Assembly: GCA_000245075.1 (NCBI GenBank)
Contig: JH599934.1
Location: 1 to 64,000 of the forward strand
Length of the DNA: 64,000 bases
Reading direction: 5' to 3'
Source of the DNA: Acetobacteraceae bacterium AT-5844
Lineage (GTDB): Bacteria > Pseudomonadota > Alphaproteobacteria > Acetobacterales > Acetobacteraceae
The notes under the pieces were generated by a model that saw nothing but the letters and a program-made list of their open reading frames with translations, was not told where the DNA came from and ran no database searches. The position numbers and the translations under genes were made by a program. Positions 34,691-43,916 of this stretch are shown in pieces (the first letter of the stretch is position 1; each line of letters opens with the position of its first letter).

Positions 34691-35914
34691 TCAGGTGAGT
34701 TCGCTGCCGCGCCGCTCGGGGATGAGCAGCCACATCGCCAGGATGTCCAGCAGGTATAACACCGCGAGCAAGGCAATCGCCGTCTCGAAGCCCCACATCG
34801 CTGCGACGGCGCCGACGGCCACCGGGCCGAAACCGCCGACGGCACGCCCGATATTGAACAAGACGTTCTGCGCCGTCGCGCGGGCGGCGGTCGGGTAGAG
34901 TTCGCTCATCAGCGCACCGTATCCGCCCAGCATCCCGTTGACGAAGAAGCCCATCACGGCGCCGGCGATCAGCAGCGAAGTGGCATCCGTCAGGCGCGAA
35001 TAGGCCACGACCATGATGGCCGCGCCCAGCATGTAGGCGAAGAAGGCCGGCTTGCGGCCAACCCTATCGGCGATATGCCCGAAGGCGAAGATGCCGAGCG
35101 CCATGCCGAGAATGGTGACGGCCGTCCAAGTCGCCGACTGCGTCAGGCCGAAGCCGAAGCGCGTGGACAGATAGTTCGGCAGCCAGATCATCACGCCATA
35201 ATAGCCAAAGTTCTGCACGGAGCAGAGGATGATCATGCCGATGCTGATGCGGGTTGTCTGGCCGTCAGCCACCAGCAGCCGCAGGGGGGAGGCGCGCGCC
35301 GGCTTGGCCGTCCGGGCCACGAAGACCTCCGGCTCATGCAGGTGGCGGCGGATGAAGTAGGCGGCCACCGCCGGGAACACGCCGATGGCGAACATGCCGC
35401 GCCAGCCGATGGAAGGAAGCAGCATGGGGGTGAGCAAAGCGGCCGCCAGCACGCCCACCTGCCAGCCCAACCCGACATAGGAGGATGCACGGGCCCGCTT
35501 GGAGGAAGGCCAGGCTTCGGCGACCAGCGCCATGCCGATGCCGAACTCGCCGCCCAGGCCGATGCCCGCGATCGTGCGGTAGAACAGCAGGTCCCAATAG
35601 CCCTGGGCGAAGGCGCAGAGGCCGGTGAACACGGCGAAGAGCACGATGGTCCAGGTCAGCACGCGGACCCGGCCGAGGCGGTCCGACAGCATGCCGAAGC
35701 CCACGCCGCCGATGACGGCGCCCACCAGCGTGGCCGTGACCAGCGACGCCGCCTGCGTCTGGGTCAGGCCCAGATCGGCGGAGATGGCGCGCAGCATGAA
35801 GCCGAGGATCAGCAGGTCGAAACCGTCCATGGCGTAGCCAAGGGCCGACCCCCACAGGGCCTTCCAGGCCTGTGGTGTCACCACGCCGCTATCAGGCGGC
35901 ATCTCTGAATTCAT
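34691..35914 (-). CDS. MFS transporter, sugar/aromatic-acid symporter type
   Basis: The 407-residue protein has twelve predicted helices. Diagnostic phrases are the first helix GYAMDGFDLLILGF, the loop MLSDRLGRVRV, GIGLGGEFGIGM, and HIADRVGRKPAFF in the second half. These place it near the AAHS/ProP groups that import aromatic or organic acids with protons. The start at 35914 has a GGA 10 bases upstream; ATG at 35941 adds 9 residues. It stands alone between a terminator and a non-coding stretch, so no pathway can be assigned. Confidence 0.85.
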   Translation of the reverse strand: MNSEMPPDSGVVTPQAWKALWGSALGYAMDGFDLLILGFMLRAISADLGLTQTQAASLVTATLVGAVIGGVGFGMLSDRLGRVRVLTWTIVLFAVFTGLCAFAQGYWDLLFYRTIAGIGLGGEFGIGMALVAEAWPSSKRARASSYVGLGWQVGVLAAALLTPMLLPSIGWRGMFAIGVFPAVAAYFIRRHLHEPEVFVARTAKPARASPLRLLVADGQTTRISIGMIILCSVQNFGYYGVMIWLPNYLSTRFGFGLTQSATWTAVTILGMALGIFAFGHIADRVGRKPAFFAYMLGAAIMVVAYSRLTDATSLLIAGAVMGFFVNGMLGGYGALMSELYPTAARATAQNVLFNIGRAVGGFGPVAVGAVAAMWGFETAIALLAVLYLLDILAMWLLIPERRGSELT

Positions 35915-35941
35915 GACGAAAAATCCATGTTTGACGGGCAT

Positions 35942-36462
35942 GCGGCGTTCTGCGCGCCGCGTTGGAGCGAACGCCGCATGGGCGCCATCATGGGCGATCC
36001 GTCAAGCCCACCCTGTCAAATCGGCCAAGCCATCGCTTCAGTTTTTCCCGGCGGGCCCCCTCGCTCGTGAGGGCGACGCCGGAGGCCATCACGCGCGGTT
36101 GTGATGCCGCCCTGCATCCCGGGGGGTTCGAGTCTCTGATCCGCTCACCAACTCCGGTCTGTCATGCTGGCGGTCGTGTCGTTCTCGGTGCCCACTCAGC
36201 ATGCCCATGCGTGGATCAGAAGGAGAGGGGCATGCCCGATACCACACAGCGCCGGCGGCGAAACTCGGTGGAGGCTCGTTCCTGCCCTCTGTGACACCGG
36301 CTGTGTGCGTCGCGGCCCATGCGCTTTTGCACCAGGATCTCTCCGCGCGGTGGCAGGCCGAGCCGCAAAGGGTGCGCTCCGCGCACCTCGCCCCCGGCCT
36401 GCCAAGCCGGTACGAACGGCAGAACTACAATCCCGAGACTGTCGAATGCGTGAGGTGACCGG
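35942..36462. other. Intergenic region without a convincing gene
   Basis: These 521 bases separate the divergent MFS genes. A short hairpin CCCTC/GAGGG lies near 36058-36073. A 20-codon reading frame at 36232-36294 has a good GGAGAGG site and is listed separately. Near the end, GAGGTGA (36453-36459) is the ribosome site for the GTG-started MFS gene. I see no protein family in any frame. Confidence 0.6.
36232..36294 (+). CDS. Possible 20-residue leader peptide
   Basis: ATG 36232 is preceded at ideal spacing by AAGGAGAGGGG. The peptide is MPDTTQRRRRNSVEARSCPL, with four consecutive arginines, and the frame closes at 36294. It lies 168 bases upstream of the MFS gene at 36463. It could be a regulatory leader or a chance frame in GC-rich DNA. 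The evidence is only the ribosome site and spacing. Confidence 0.25.
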   Translation: MPDTTQRRRRNSVEARSCPL

Positions 36463-37722
36463 GTGACCCCTGAGGAAGAAAAGGGCGGCACCGGCCAGGT
36501 CGCCGCCCTGCTGGCAAGCGTGGCATTGCTGATGGCGGGTAGCGGCCCCCTCACCACCCTGATCAGCCTCCGGCTGGAGGCGCTGGGCACGGCGAGTCCG
36601 GCGATCGGCGCCATCATGGCGGCCTATTTTGCCGGGCTCACTCTCGGCTCGCTCCTGGCCTATCGCATCGTGCTGCGGGCGGGGCATATCCGCGCCTTCA
36701 CGGCATTTGCCTCCGTGGCTTCCGCCGCGGCGCTCGCCTATCCGCTGGCGGCGCATAGCACGCTCTGGGCAGCGCTGCGCCTGGCGGAGGGCTTCTGCAT
36801 GGCCGGCATCTTCATCTGCGTGGAAAGCTGGCTGAACGAGCGGGCCGGGCCGAAAACACGCGGCAAGATCCTCGCGATGTACATGGTTTGCCTTTACCTC
36901 GGGCAGGCGGCCGGCCAGCTCCTATTGGGGCTCGACGAGGGGCCAGGGCAGCCACGGGTCTTCATGCTGGTCTCGATCCTGATGTCGCTGGCCATTCTGC
37001 CGGTGGCCCTCACCCGCCAGGCGCCGCCTGCCCTGCCGGACGTGGCCTCCTTTTCGGTTCGCCGTCTCTACACGGCCTCGCCGCTCGGCATGATGGGCAC
37101 GGTGGCCAGCGGGCTGGTGCTCGGTGCGGTGTACTCTCTTGGGCCGGTCTTCGCGCGCGGCGCCGCCGGCCTCGATACGGGCGGGGCCGCGCAGTTCATG
37201 AGCGTGCTCATTCTTGGCGGGGTGCTACTGCAGTGGCCGCTCGGCCGGCTCTCGGACACCTTCGACCGGCGCCGCGTCATTATCGGCACGCTGGCTGCCC
37301 TGGCGGCTGCTGCCGCCATGGTGCCGTTCCTCGCTGCCGGGGGCTTGTGGTCGCTCTTTGTCGCGACTGCATTATTCGGCGGATTTGCCTTCGCGCTTTA
37401 TCCGCTCTGCGTCGGCCATATGAATGACCACATGGAAAGGCGTGACCGGGTCGCGGCCAGCGGCGGCCTCGTGCTGGCTTACTCGGTAGGGGCCACGGCT
37501 GGCCCGCTCCTTGCCTCGGTTGCCATGTCGGAGCTCGGCGGTGGCGGTCTCTTCGCCTTCGTGACGAGTATCGCGGTGGCGACACTCATCTTCGGCCTGT
37601 GGCGCATGCTGGCGCGTGCGCCGGTGCCCAGCGAGAGGCAAGGCCCCTTCCAGGCGCTTCCAAGCACCACACCCACCGCCGCGCCGCTGGACCCGCGAGC
37701 AGCCCCCGCCTCGGAGAGGTGA
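36463..37722 (+). CDS. MFS transporter, YcaD-like
   Basis: The 419-residue protein has twelve predicted helices. The RLAEGFCMAGIFICVESWLNE phrase (about 110-128) and the loop RAGPKTRGKILAMYM match the YcaD-type MFS subfamily, whose substrates are unknown. The second half has QWPLGRLSDTFDRRR. Translation probably starts at GTG 36463, four bases after GAGGTGA; no upstream ATG in frame has a ribosome site. It converges on a CoA-transferase gene with 30 bases between stops. Confidence 0.82.
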   Translation: MTPEEEKGGTGQVAALLASVALLMAGSGPLTTLISLRLEALGTASPAIGAIMAAYFAGLTLGSLLAYRIVLRAGHIRAFTAFASVASAAALAYPLAAHSTLWAALRLAEGFCMAGIFICVESWLNERAGPKTRGKILAMYMVCLYLGQAAGQLLLGLDEGPGQPRVFMLVSILMSLAILPVALTRQAPPALPDVASFSVRRLYTASPLGMMGTVASGLVLGAVYSLGPVFARGAAGLDTGGAAQFMSVLILGGVLLQWPLGRLSDTFDRRRVIIGTLAALAAAAAMVPFLAAGGLWSLFVATALFGGFAFALYPLCVGHMNDHMERRDRVAASGGLVLAYSVGATAGPLLASVAMSELGGGGLFAFVTSIAVATLIFGLWRMLARAPVPSERQGPFQALPSTTPTAAPLDPRAAPASER

Positions 37723-37752
37723 GCCTTACGCGCCCTTTCCGGCGTGCCCCGG

Positions 37753-38946
37753 TCAACGGCCGCAGGCCAGGGTGCCGAAAATCTCCTCCTCATCCTGGCC
37801 CAGCGCCGGGGCGCCGCTGCGGATGGCGCCGGGCGTGCCGGAAAGGCGCGGCACAGGGGCGTGCATGGGCACCGTGCCAAGGCCCGGTACTTCCCGTTCC
37901 ACCAGCACGCCCCGCCCCCGGACATGGGCATCCGCCGCGAAGCCGGCGGGATCGTAAACCGGCCCGACCGTCACCTCGGCCTTCTCGAAGAAGGCCAGGT
38001 TCTCAGCCAGGCTCTTCTGGCCAATGAAGGCGCCCACGATGGCGTCCACCTCGTCCACATGGTCCAGCCGGTCGGCATTGGTGCGGAAGCGGGGGTCATC
38101 GATCATGTCCGCACGGCCGATGGCGCGGAACAGCCGCTCCGCCATGGCCTGGGTGGAGGCCGAGAGGGCGACATACTGGCCATCGCTGGTGAGATAGACA
38201 TTGCGCGGCGCCGTGATGCTGACGCGGTTGCCGGAGCGGGAGGGGGAGCGGCCCGTCTGCGCGAAGATCGCCGCATCCGGCCCCAGTACCGAGTGCAGGG
38301 GTTCCAGCAGGGAGAGGTCGATCACCTGGCCCCGCCCATCCGGGCGTTCCGCCTCCCGCAGCGCCGCCACGGTCGCGAAGGCGCCGGAGAGGCCGGCCAC
38401 CATGTCCGCCAGCGCCATGTTGGGCAGGGCAGGGGGCTTGTCGGCGAAGCCGTTCTTGGCGGCGAACCCGCTCATCGCCTCCACCAGCGAGCCAAAGCCG
38501 GGGCGGCTGGCATAAGGCCCGGTCTGCCCGAAGCCGCTGACGCGCACGATCACCAGCTTCGGGTTGAGGGCCAGCATCTGCTCCGGAGAGAAGCCCGCCG
38601 CCTCCATGGTGCCGGGGCGGAATCCTTCCACCAGCACCTGCGCGGTGGGGATGAGCCGGGTGAGCAGCCCCTTCCCCTCCGGCGTGCGCAACTCCAGGCG
38701 CAGGCTGCGCTTGTTGCGGCCATAGACCTCCCACCACAGGGATTTGCCCTCCTCCTTCCAGTGACGGAGGGGATCGCCCTCGGGGGGTTCCAGCTTGATC
38801 ACTTCCGCGCCGAAATCGGCCAGCTGCAAGGTCAGCATGTTGCCGGCCACGAGGCGGGAGAGATCCAGCACGCGGATGCCATCGAGGGCGGGTGGGCGGG
38901 CGGTGCCCGGGCCGTCAGTCCCCGGGCTGTCAGTAAAAATCGTCAT
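37753..38946 (-). CDS. Class III CoA-transferase (CaiB/BaiF family), last gene of ABC/lyase operon
   Basis: The 397-residue protein opens with LDGIRVLDLSRLVAGNMLTL. The CoA phrase is VIKLEPPEGDPLRHW, and the catalytic Asp is D181 in MALADMVAGL. It is closely similar in layout and wording to the other CoA-transferase of this operon (39858-41108; ADLSRLVAGN..., GFGSLVEAMSGFA versus GFGTLIEGFAGFA), indicating duplication. It probably moves CoA between a dicarboxylate and a product acid, supplying or draining the CitE-like lyase encoded 21 bases upstream. Confidence 0.92.
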   Translation of the reverse strand: MTIFTDSPGTDGPGTARPPALDGIRVLDLSRLVAGNMLTLQLADFGAEVIKLEPPEGDPLRHWKEEGKSLWWEVYGRNKRSLRLELRTPEGKGLLTRLIPTAQVLVEGFRPGTMEAAGFSPEQMLALNPKLVIVRVSGFGQTGPYASRPGFGSLVEAMSGFAAKNGFADKPPALPNMALADMVAGLSGAFATVAALREAERPDGRGQVIDLSLLEPLHSVLGPDAAIFAQTGRSPSRSGNRVSITAPRNVYLTSDGQYVALSASTQAMAERLFRAIGRADMIDDPRFRTNADRLDHVDEVDAIVGAFIGQKSLAENLAFFEKAEVTVGPVYDPAGFAADAHVRGRGVLVEREVPGLGTVPMHAPVPRLSGTPGAIRSGAPALGQDEEEIFGTLACGR

Positions 38947-38967
38947 GAAGTCTCCTCGCCGCGCGCC

Positions 38968-39861
38968 TCAGGCCGCGCGCGCGGCGATGGCGCGGGCGCG
39001 GGCCAACAGGGCTTCCGCCCGGCGCACGATGGGAATGTCGATCATCTTGCCGTCGATGGCAAAGGAGCCGCGCCCCTGCGCCGCGGCCTCCCGGTCCAGC
39101 GCCACGATCTTCTCCGCTTCGGCGACCTTCTCGGCGGAGGGGCTGAAGCCTTCGTTCAACACCGGCACCTGCGACGGGTGGATCGCCGAGGCCCCCACGA
39201 AGCCGAAGGAGGCCGAGCGCCGCACGATACGCGCATAGGCGGCGAGATCGGAGAAATCGGCCACCGTGCTGATGGTGCCGAGCGGCATGATGCCGGCCGC
39301 CGTCGCCGCCTGTAGAATTTGCTGCTTCGGCATCAGCAGCACTTCCTCCGTCGGCTCGCCGCCGATAGCGGTCGCATAGTCCTCCGCGCCGAGGGAAAGG
39401 CCGACGAGGCGGGGCGTGGAGCGCGCGATGGCATGGGCCTGCGCCAGCGGCCCCGGCGCCTCGATCAGCGCCACGAAACGGATATTGCCCTCCGGCATGC
39501 CGCGCTTCTGCTCCAGGCGGGAGACCAGCTCATCCAGCAGGCGCAGATGATCCGGCCCCTCGGCCTTCGTCACCATGATGGCATCAACGCCCGGAATGAT
39601 GGCGGCCTCCAGGTCCCGCACCGCATCTTCCAGCGGCTGGTTGATGCGGACGAGAATGTCGGATTGTCCCTCCCGCCGCAGCCGCGCCACGGCGGCCTCC
39701 ACCTTGCGGCGGGCCTCGGGCTTGTCGGCGGGGGCGATGCTGTCCTCCAGGTCGAGCTGGATGGCATCCGCGCCGCGCTCATGCGCGCGGGCCAGGAAGC
39801 GCTCCACATTCACCGGCACGAACAGGCCGGAGCGCCAGACCGGATTCCGGCGCGCGCTCAT
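38968..39861 (-). CDS. HpcH/HpaI aldolase / CitE-like CoA-ester lyase
   Basis: This 297-residue TIM barrel of the citrate lyase beta/malyl-CoA lyase family has RSGLFVPVNVERFLARA at the N-terminus and QLDLEDSI carrying metal-binding acid residues. LVRINQP gives the phosphate-binding Arg, SLGAEDYATAIG another metal acid, and GASAIHPSQVPVLNEGF the C-terminal family phrase. Such enzymes split malyl-, citramalyl- or beta-methylmalyl-CoA into acetyl-/propionyl-CoA plus glyoxylate or pyruvate. It overlaps the upstream CoA-transferase by 4 bases. No citrate lyase alpha or gamma gene is present, so a free-standing CoA-ester lyase is favoured. Confidence 0.88.
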   Translation of the reverse strand: MSARRNPVWRSGLFVPVNVERFLARAHERGADAIQLDLEDSIAPADKPEARRKVEAAVARLRREGQSDILVRINQPLEDAVRDLEAAIIPGVDAIMVTKAEGPDHLRLLDELVSRLEQKRGMPEGNIRFVALIEAPGPLAQAHAIARSTPRLVGLSLGAEDYATAIGGEPTEEVLLMPKQQILQAATAAGIMPLGTISTVADFSDLAAYARIVRRSASFGFVGASAIHPSQVPVLNEGFSPSAEKVAEAEKIVALDREAAAQGRGSFAIDGKMIDIPIVRRAEALLARARAIAARAA

Positions 39862-41108
39862 GCCGACACCACCAGGCCGGAGGCCGTCGCGGCGTCGATC
39901 TCGGCCTGGGTGAGCCCCTGTGCGGCGAGGATCTCATGGCTGTGCTGGCCGAGGCGCGGCGCCGGCGTACGAATGGCGCCCGGAGTGCCGGAAAGCCGTG
40001 CCGGAACGGCATGCATGGGGAACTGGCCCATATCCTCGTCCGGATATTCCGCCAGCAGGCCGCGCGCATGGACATGACGGTCCGCCATGAAGCGGACGAT
40101 ATCGTTCACCGGGCCGATGGTGACCTCGGCGGCTTCGAAGAACGCCACGTTTTCCTCCAGTGTCTTTTGCGCGACGAAGGAGCCGATGATGGCGTCCAGC
40201 TCCTCGCCATGTTGCACGCGCAGCTCGTTGGTGCGGAAGCGCGGGTCGTCCACCAGCTCCCCCCTGCCGATGGAACGCAGCACGCGCTCCGCCATGCCCT
40301 GGGTGGAGGCGGAAAGGCAGACCCAGCCATCATCCTTGGTGCGATAGACGTTGCGGGGCGCGGCGCCGGTGGAGCGGCTGCCGGTGCGCGGCTTGGTCCG
40401 GCCGGTCAGGCGGTAATTCGCCGCCTGTGGGCCAAGGGCGGTGAAGAGCGGGTCCAGTAGCGGCAGGTCGATCACCTGCCCCTGACCGCCGCGCATTTCC
40501 ACCTCCCGCAGTGCCGCCATGGCGGCGAAGGCGCCGGTGAGGCCGGAGATGGTGTCCGCCAGATACATCGGCGGCAGCACGGGCTCACGATCGGCGAAGC
40601 CGTTCATGTCCGCGAAGCCGGCGAAGCCCTCGATGAGCGTGCCGAAGCCGGGGCGGCGGGAATAGGGGCCATCCTGCCCCCAACCGGAGATGCGGATAAT
40701 GACGAGCCCCGGCTCCAGCCTCAGCAGTTCCTCCGGTGGAAGGCCCATCGCCTCCAGCGTTCCCGGGCGGAAGCTCTCCACGAAAATGGAAGCGCCCGGC
40801 ACGAGCCTGCGGATGAGGGGGATGGCATCCTTGTGCCGGAAGTCGATGCACAGGCTGCGTTTGCCGCGGCCATGCACCTTCCAGGCGGTCTCCACGCCCC
40901 GTACCCGCCAGCCGCGCAACGTGTCGCCATCGCGCGGCTCCACCTTGTCCACGGTGGCGCCGAAATCCGCCAGGTGCTGAGTCAGCGTGTTGCCGGCGAC
41001 GAGGCGGGAGAGGTCCAGCACCCGCACGCCATCGAGCGGGCCGGCCACGCCCGGGGTATAATCGGCGCGGGGCAGGGGACTGGCGGCCGTTCCATCAGGC
41101 GGTGACAT
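39858..41108 (-). CDS. Class III CoA-transferase (CaiB/BaiF family)
   Basis: The 416-residue protein opens LDGVRVLDLSRLVAGNTL near residue 26; the catalytic Asp is D185 in MYLADTISGL, and the CoA phrase is VDKVEPRDGDTLRGW. The start at 41108 has GGGAGG 5 bases upstream and overlaps the ABC ATPase gene by 14 bases, so transport and activation genes are translationally linked. It is paralogous to the protein encoded at 37753. Two class III enzymes around one lyase suggests either two acids or two half-reactions. Confidence 0.92.
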   Translation of the reverse strand: MSPPDGTAASPLPRADYTPGVAGPLDGVRVLDLSRLVAGNTLTQHLADFGATVDKVEPRDGDTLRGWRVRGVETAWKVHGRGKRSLCIDFRHKDAIPLIRRLVPGASIFVESFRPGTLEAMGLPPEELLRLEPGLVIIRISGWGQDGPYSRRPGFGTLIEGFAGFADMNGFADREPVLPPMYLADTISGLTGAFAAMAALREVEMRGGQGQVIDLPLLDPLFTALGPQAANYRLTGRTKPRTGSRSTGAAPRNVYRTKDDGWVCLSASTQGMAERVLRSIGRGELVDDPRFRTNELRVQHGEELDAIIGSFVAQKTLEENVAFFEAAEVTIGPVNDIVRFMADRHVHARGLLAEYPDEDMGQFPMHAVPARLSGTPGAIRTPAPRLGQHSHEILAAQGLTQAEIDAATASGLVVSA

Positions 41109-42195
41109 CGGCGCCTCCCCGAAACAGAATTCCCCCTGTGCTGGGCAACCAGAGATGCAATTCATCCTCCGATGGCGGTTGGCGCGTCTCCAGCCTGAGC
41201 GTCGCGCCCGCGAGATCGAGCCCCACCTGCCACTGGCCCCCGACATAGGAGCGGCTGGTGACGCGCGTCGCGAGAACGGAGCCGCCGGCCGGTTCCGTGC
41301 CCGGGCGTGCCACCAGCATCTGTTCCGGCCTGAAGGCCAGGGTGACGCGGCTGCCGGCCGGGGTGGCGCTTTCCGAGAGGGCTTCCATCCGCTGGCCGTC
41401 GGCCAGTTCCAGCACCGCGCGGCCGCCGGCGGGCGTGGAATCCACGACGCGGGCGGGAAGGAAGTTGGTGGTGCCTATGAAGTCCGCGACGAAAGGATCG
41501 GCCGGGTGCTCGTAGATCTGCTGCGGCGTGCCGATCTGCGCGATATGGCCGCCATTCATCACCACGATGCGGTCGGAGAGCGAGAGCGCCTCGATCTGGT
41601 CGTGGGTGACGTAGATGGTGGTCAGCCGCAGCCGCGTCCGCAATTCCGCAAGCCAGGCGCGGGCACGGTCCCGCAGCTTGGCATCGAGGTTGGAGAGCGG
41701 TTCGTCCAGCAGCAGGATGGCGGGGCGATAGACGAGCGTGCGCGCCAGCGCCACGCGTTGCTGCTGCCCGCCGGACAGTTCATGCGGATAGCGTGCGGCG
41801 AAACGTTCCATTTCCACCAGCCCGAGCACTTCCTCGATGCGGCGCTTGCGCTCGGCAGCGGGAACTTTTCGCAGGGTAAGGGGGAAGGCGACGTTCTCGG
41901 CCACCGTCATATGCGGCCAGAGCGCATAGCTCTGGAAGACAAGGCCGCAATTGCGTGCCTCCGGCGGCAGGTAGATGCCGCGCGAAGCGTCGAAATAGAC
42001 CGTCTCGCCTACCTGGATGCGGCCGCCATCGGCGCGGTCCAGCCCCGCGACAGCGGCGAGGGTGGTGGATTTGCCGCAGCCGGAAGGGCCGAGCAGGGTG
42101 ACGAATTCGCCATCCGCCACATGAAGGTTGACGTCCTCGACGGCGGTGACGCCGCCGAAACGCTTGGTCAGACCTTGGATATTCAGGTCAGCCAT
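41095..42195 (-). CDS. ABC transporter ATP-binding protein, FbpC/PotA-like
   Basis: This 366-residue ATPase has Walker A GPSGCGKST at 36-44, the LSGGQQQR signature from 140, and Walker B LLLDEPLSNLD from 161. A C-terminal TOBE-like regulatory domain (about 285-355) is typical of importers for iron, spermidine, sugars and organic anions. It is coupled on one side to the permease (8-base overlap) and on the other to a CoA-transferase (14-base overlap). That arrangement points to an organic acid cargo more than ferric iron. Confidence 0.9.
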   Translation of the reverse strand: MADLNIQGLTKRFGGVTAVEDVNLHVADGEFVTLLGPSGCGKSTTLAAVAGLDRADGGRIQVGETVYFDASRGIYLPPEARNCGLVFQSYALWPHMTVAENVAFPLTLRKVPAAERKRRIEEVLGLVEMERFAARYPHELSGGQQQRVALARTLVYRPAILLLDEPLSNLDAKLRDRARAWLAELRTRLRLTTIYVTHDQIEALSLSDRIVVMNGGHIAQIGTPQQIYEHPADPFVADFIGTTNFLPARVVDSTPAGGRAVLELADGQRMEALSESATPAGSRVTLAFRPEQMLVARPGTEPAGGSVLATRVTSRSYVGGQWQVGLDLAGATLRLETRQPPSEDELHLWLPSTGGILFRGGADVTA

Positions 42196-43912
42196 GCAGC
42201 TTCACTCCGAAGATGCCGCGCACGGCGGCGATGCAGACGGCGATGACCGCGACCTGGATGGTCGCCAGCGCGGCGACGAGCCCCACCTCACCCTGCACCC
42301 ACAATTGCAGCAGGGCGGTGCCGATGACCTCGCTGCCAGGGGCGAAGAGGAAGATCGCTGTTGAATACTCCTTGAAGAAGGAGATGAAGAGAATGGTGAA
42401 GCAGCCGACGAGCGCCGGGCGCATCAGCGGCAGGAGGATGCTGCGGCTGGTGCGCCACCAATCCGCGCCTTGCACACGCGCCGCGCGGTCCAGATCCGGG
42501 CTTACCTGCATCAGCATGGGCGCGACGGCGCCAAGCCCCGCCGGGATGAACCGCATGGTGAAGGCAATCACCAGGATCCAGATGGAGTTGCGCAGGAAGC
42601 CAAGGCCCGGCAGCAATGCGAAAGCGTAGAAGAAGCCGATGCCGGCCACGACGCCTGGCACGGCGCGCGGGAACAGGGCGAGATATTGCAGCGTGCCGCG
42701 GAAGCGGAATTCCGAGCGTTGCACGACGATGGCGATGAGCGCGATGAGCGCCGTGGCCAGCGCGCCGCCGATAAGGCTGACGAGGAAGGAATTCCATACG
42801 GCCCGCGAATAGACGGGGTATTCGAAGATCTGTGTGAAATTGCCTGTCGTCAGCACCTCGCCAAGGGGAATCATGGGCGAGAGGAAAGAGGTAAAGGCAC
42901 GCAGCACGAGGGTGCCGATCGGCGCGATGACCGTGGCGACGATATAGAGCAACGACAGAATGAAGAGCGGCCAGCGCAGCGCGCCGAGGCGGAAGGGGCG
43001 CGGCCGGGTAGCCTTGCCGCCCAGCGTGATGAAGCGCCGCGTATTGCCGAGCATGCGCCCCTGCAACCAGACGAGGAAGCACACCACCACCAGCATCAGC
43101 GCCGCTGCCGTGGCCACCAGCCCGTGGTCCGGGCGGGGGGAGGAAACGCCGTTGTTGAAGAGGAAGGTGGTAAGGACAGGGATTCCGGCCGGGTCGCCGA
43201 AAATCAGCGGAATGGAAAGAAGTTCCAGCCCGATGGTGAAGTTCAGCACCGCACTATAGGCGATGGCGGGTTTCATCAATGGCAGGGTCACGCGCCAGAG
43301 CGTCCGCCCGGTGCGGGCACCCGAAACGCGCGCGGCTTCTTCCAGCGAGGGATCGGTGATGGTGGTGGAGGAGAGGCAGTAGATATAGGCCAGCGGGGCC
43401 TGGGACACGCCGGCGATCACCGCCATGCCCGTGAGGGAATAGAGCGTCCAGGGTGCATCGCCGAACAGCGATTGCCAGAGCAGGGTCACGTAGCCCGAGG
43501 GGCCATACACCGCATACCAGCCGAAGGAGAGCACCAGCGCCGAAAGGTAGAGCGGCCAGAGGAAGAACTCGCTCATCACCCGCGCCAGCGGAAGATCCGT
43601 GCGGCCGAAGAGGATGGCGGCAAGCGTGCCGATACCCTGTGCCACCACGGTTGTCAGCGCGGCCAGCAGCACGGTGTTCAGCAGTACCGTGCCGAAGCCT
43701 TCCGTGCGGGCCAGGCGCGCGAAGTTCGCCAGAGTCAGGTTGTATTCGTGGTCGTAGAGTGCGCCATCCAGCACCGATTGCAGCAGCACGGGCAGCAACG
43801 GCGCCGCCACCAGCACGAGCACCAGCAGCGCGGTGCCGTACTGGATGGGAATGGCGCGCGGGAAGGCCGGCTGCGCCGGCGGCGCCTCCGGCCGGTCGAG
43901 GGCCAGGCTCAT
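42188..43912 (-). CDS. ABC transporter permease, FbpB/ThiP-like (two fused permease domains)
   Basis: The 574-residue protein carries two BPD_transp_1 domains in one chain. Their EAA-type loops are EEAARVSGARTGRTLWRVTLP near residue 195-215 and DRAARVQGADWWRTSRSILLP near 485-505. About twelve helices are predicted. This architecture is standard for FbpB (ferric), ThiP and AEP/organophosphonate-type importers. It lies 4 bases after the binding-protein stop. Confidence 0.9.
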   Translation of the reverse strand: MSLALDRPEAPPAQPAFPRAIPIQYGTALLVLVLVAAPLLPVLLQSVLDGALYDHEYNLTLANFARLARTEGFGTVLLNTVLLAALTTVVAQGIGTLAAILFGRTDLPLARVMSEFFLWPLYLSALVLSFGWYAVYGPSGYVTLLWQSLFGDAPWTLYSLTGMAVIAGVSQAPLAYIYCLSSTTITDPSLEEAARVSGARTGRTLWRVTLPLMKPAIAYSAVLNFTIGLELLSIPLIFGDPAGIPVLTTFLFNNGVSSPRPDHGLVATAAALMLVVVCFLVWLQGRMLGNTRRFITLGGKATRPRPFRLGALRWPLFILSLLYIVATVIAPIGTLVLRAFTSFLSPMIPLGEVLTTGNFTQIFEYPVYSRAVWNSFLVSLIGGALATALIALIAIVVQRSEFRFRGTLQYLALFPRAVPGVVAGIGFFYAFALLPGLGFLRNSIWILVIAFTMRFIPAGLGAVAPMLMQVSPDLDRAARVQGADWWRTSRSILLPLMRPALVGCFTILFISFFKEYSTAIFLFAPGSEVIGTALLQLWVQGEVGLVAALATIQVAVIAVCIAAVRGIFGVKLHG

Positions 43913-43916
43913 CGGC

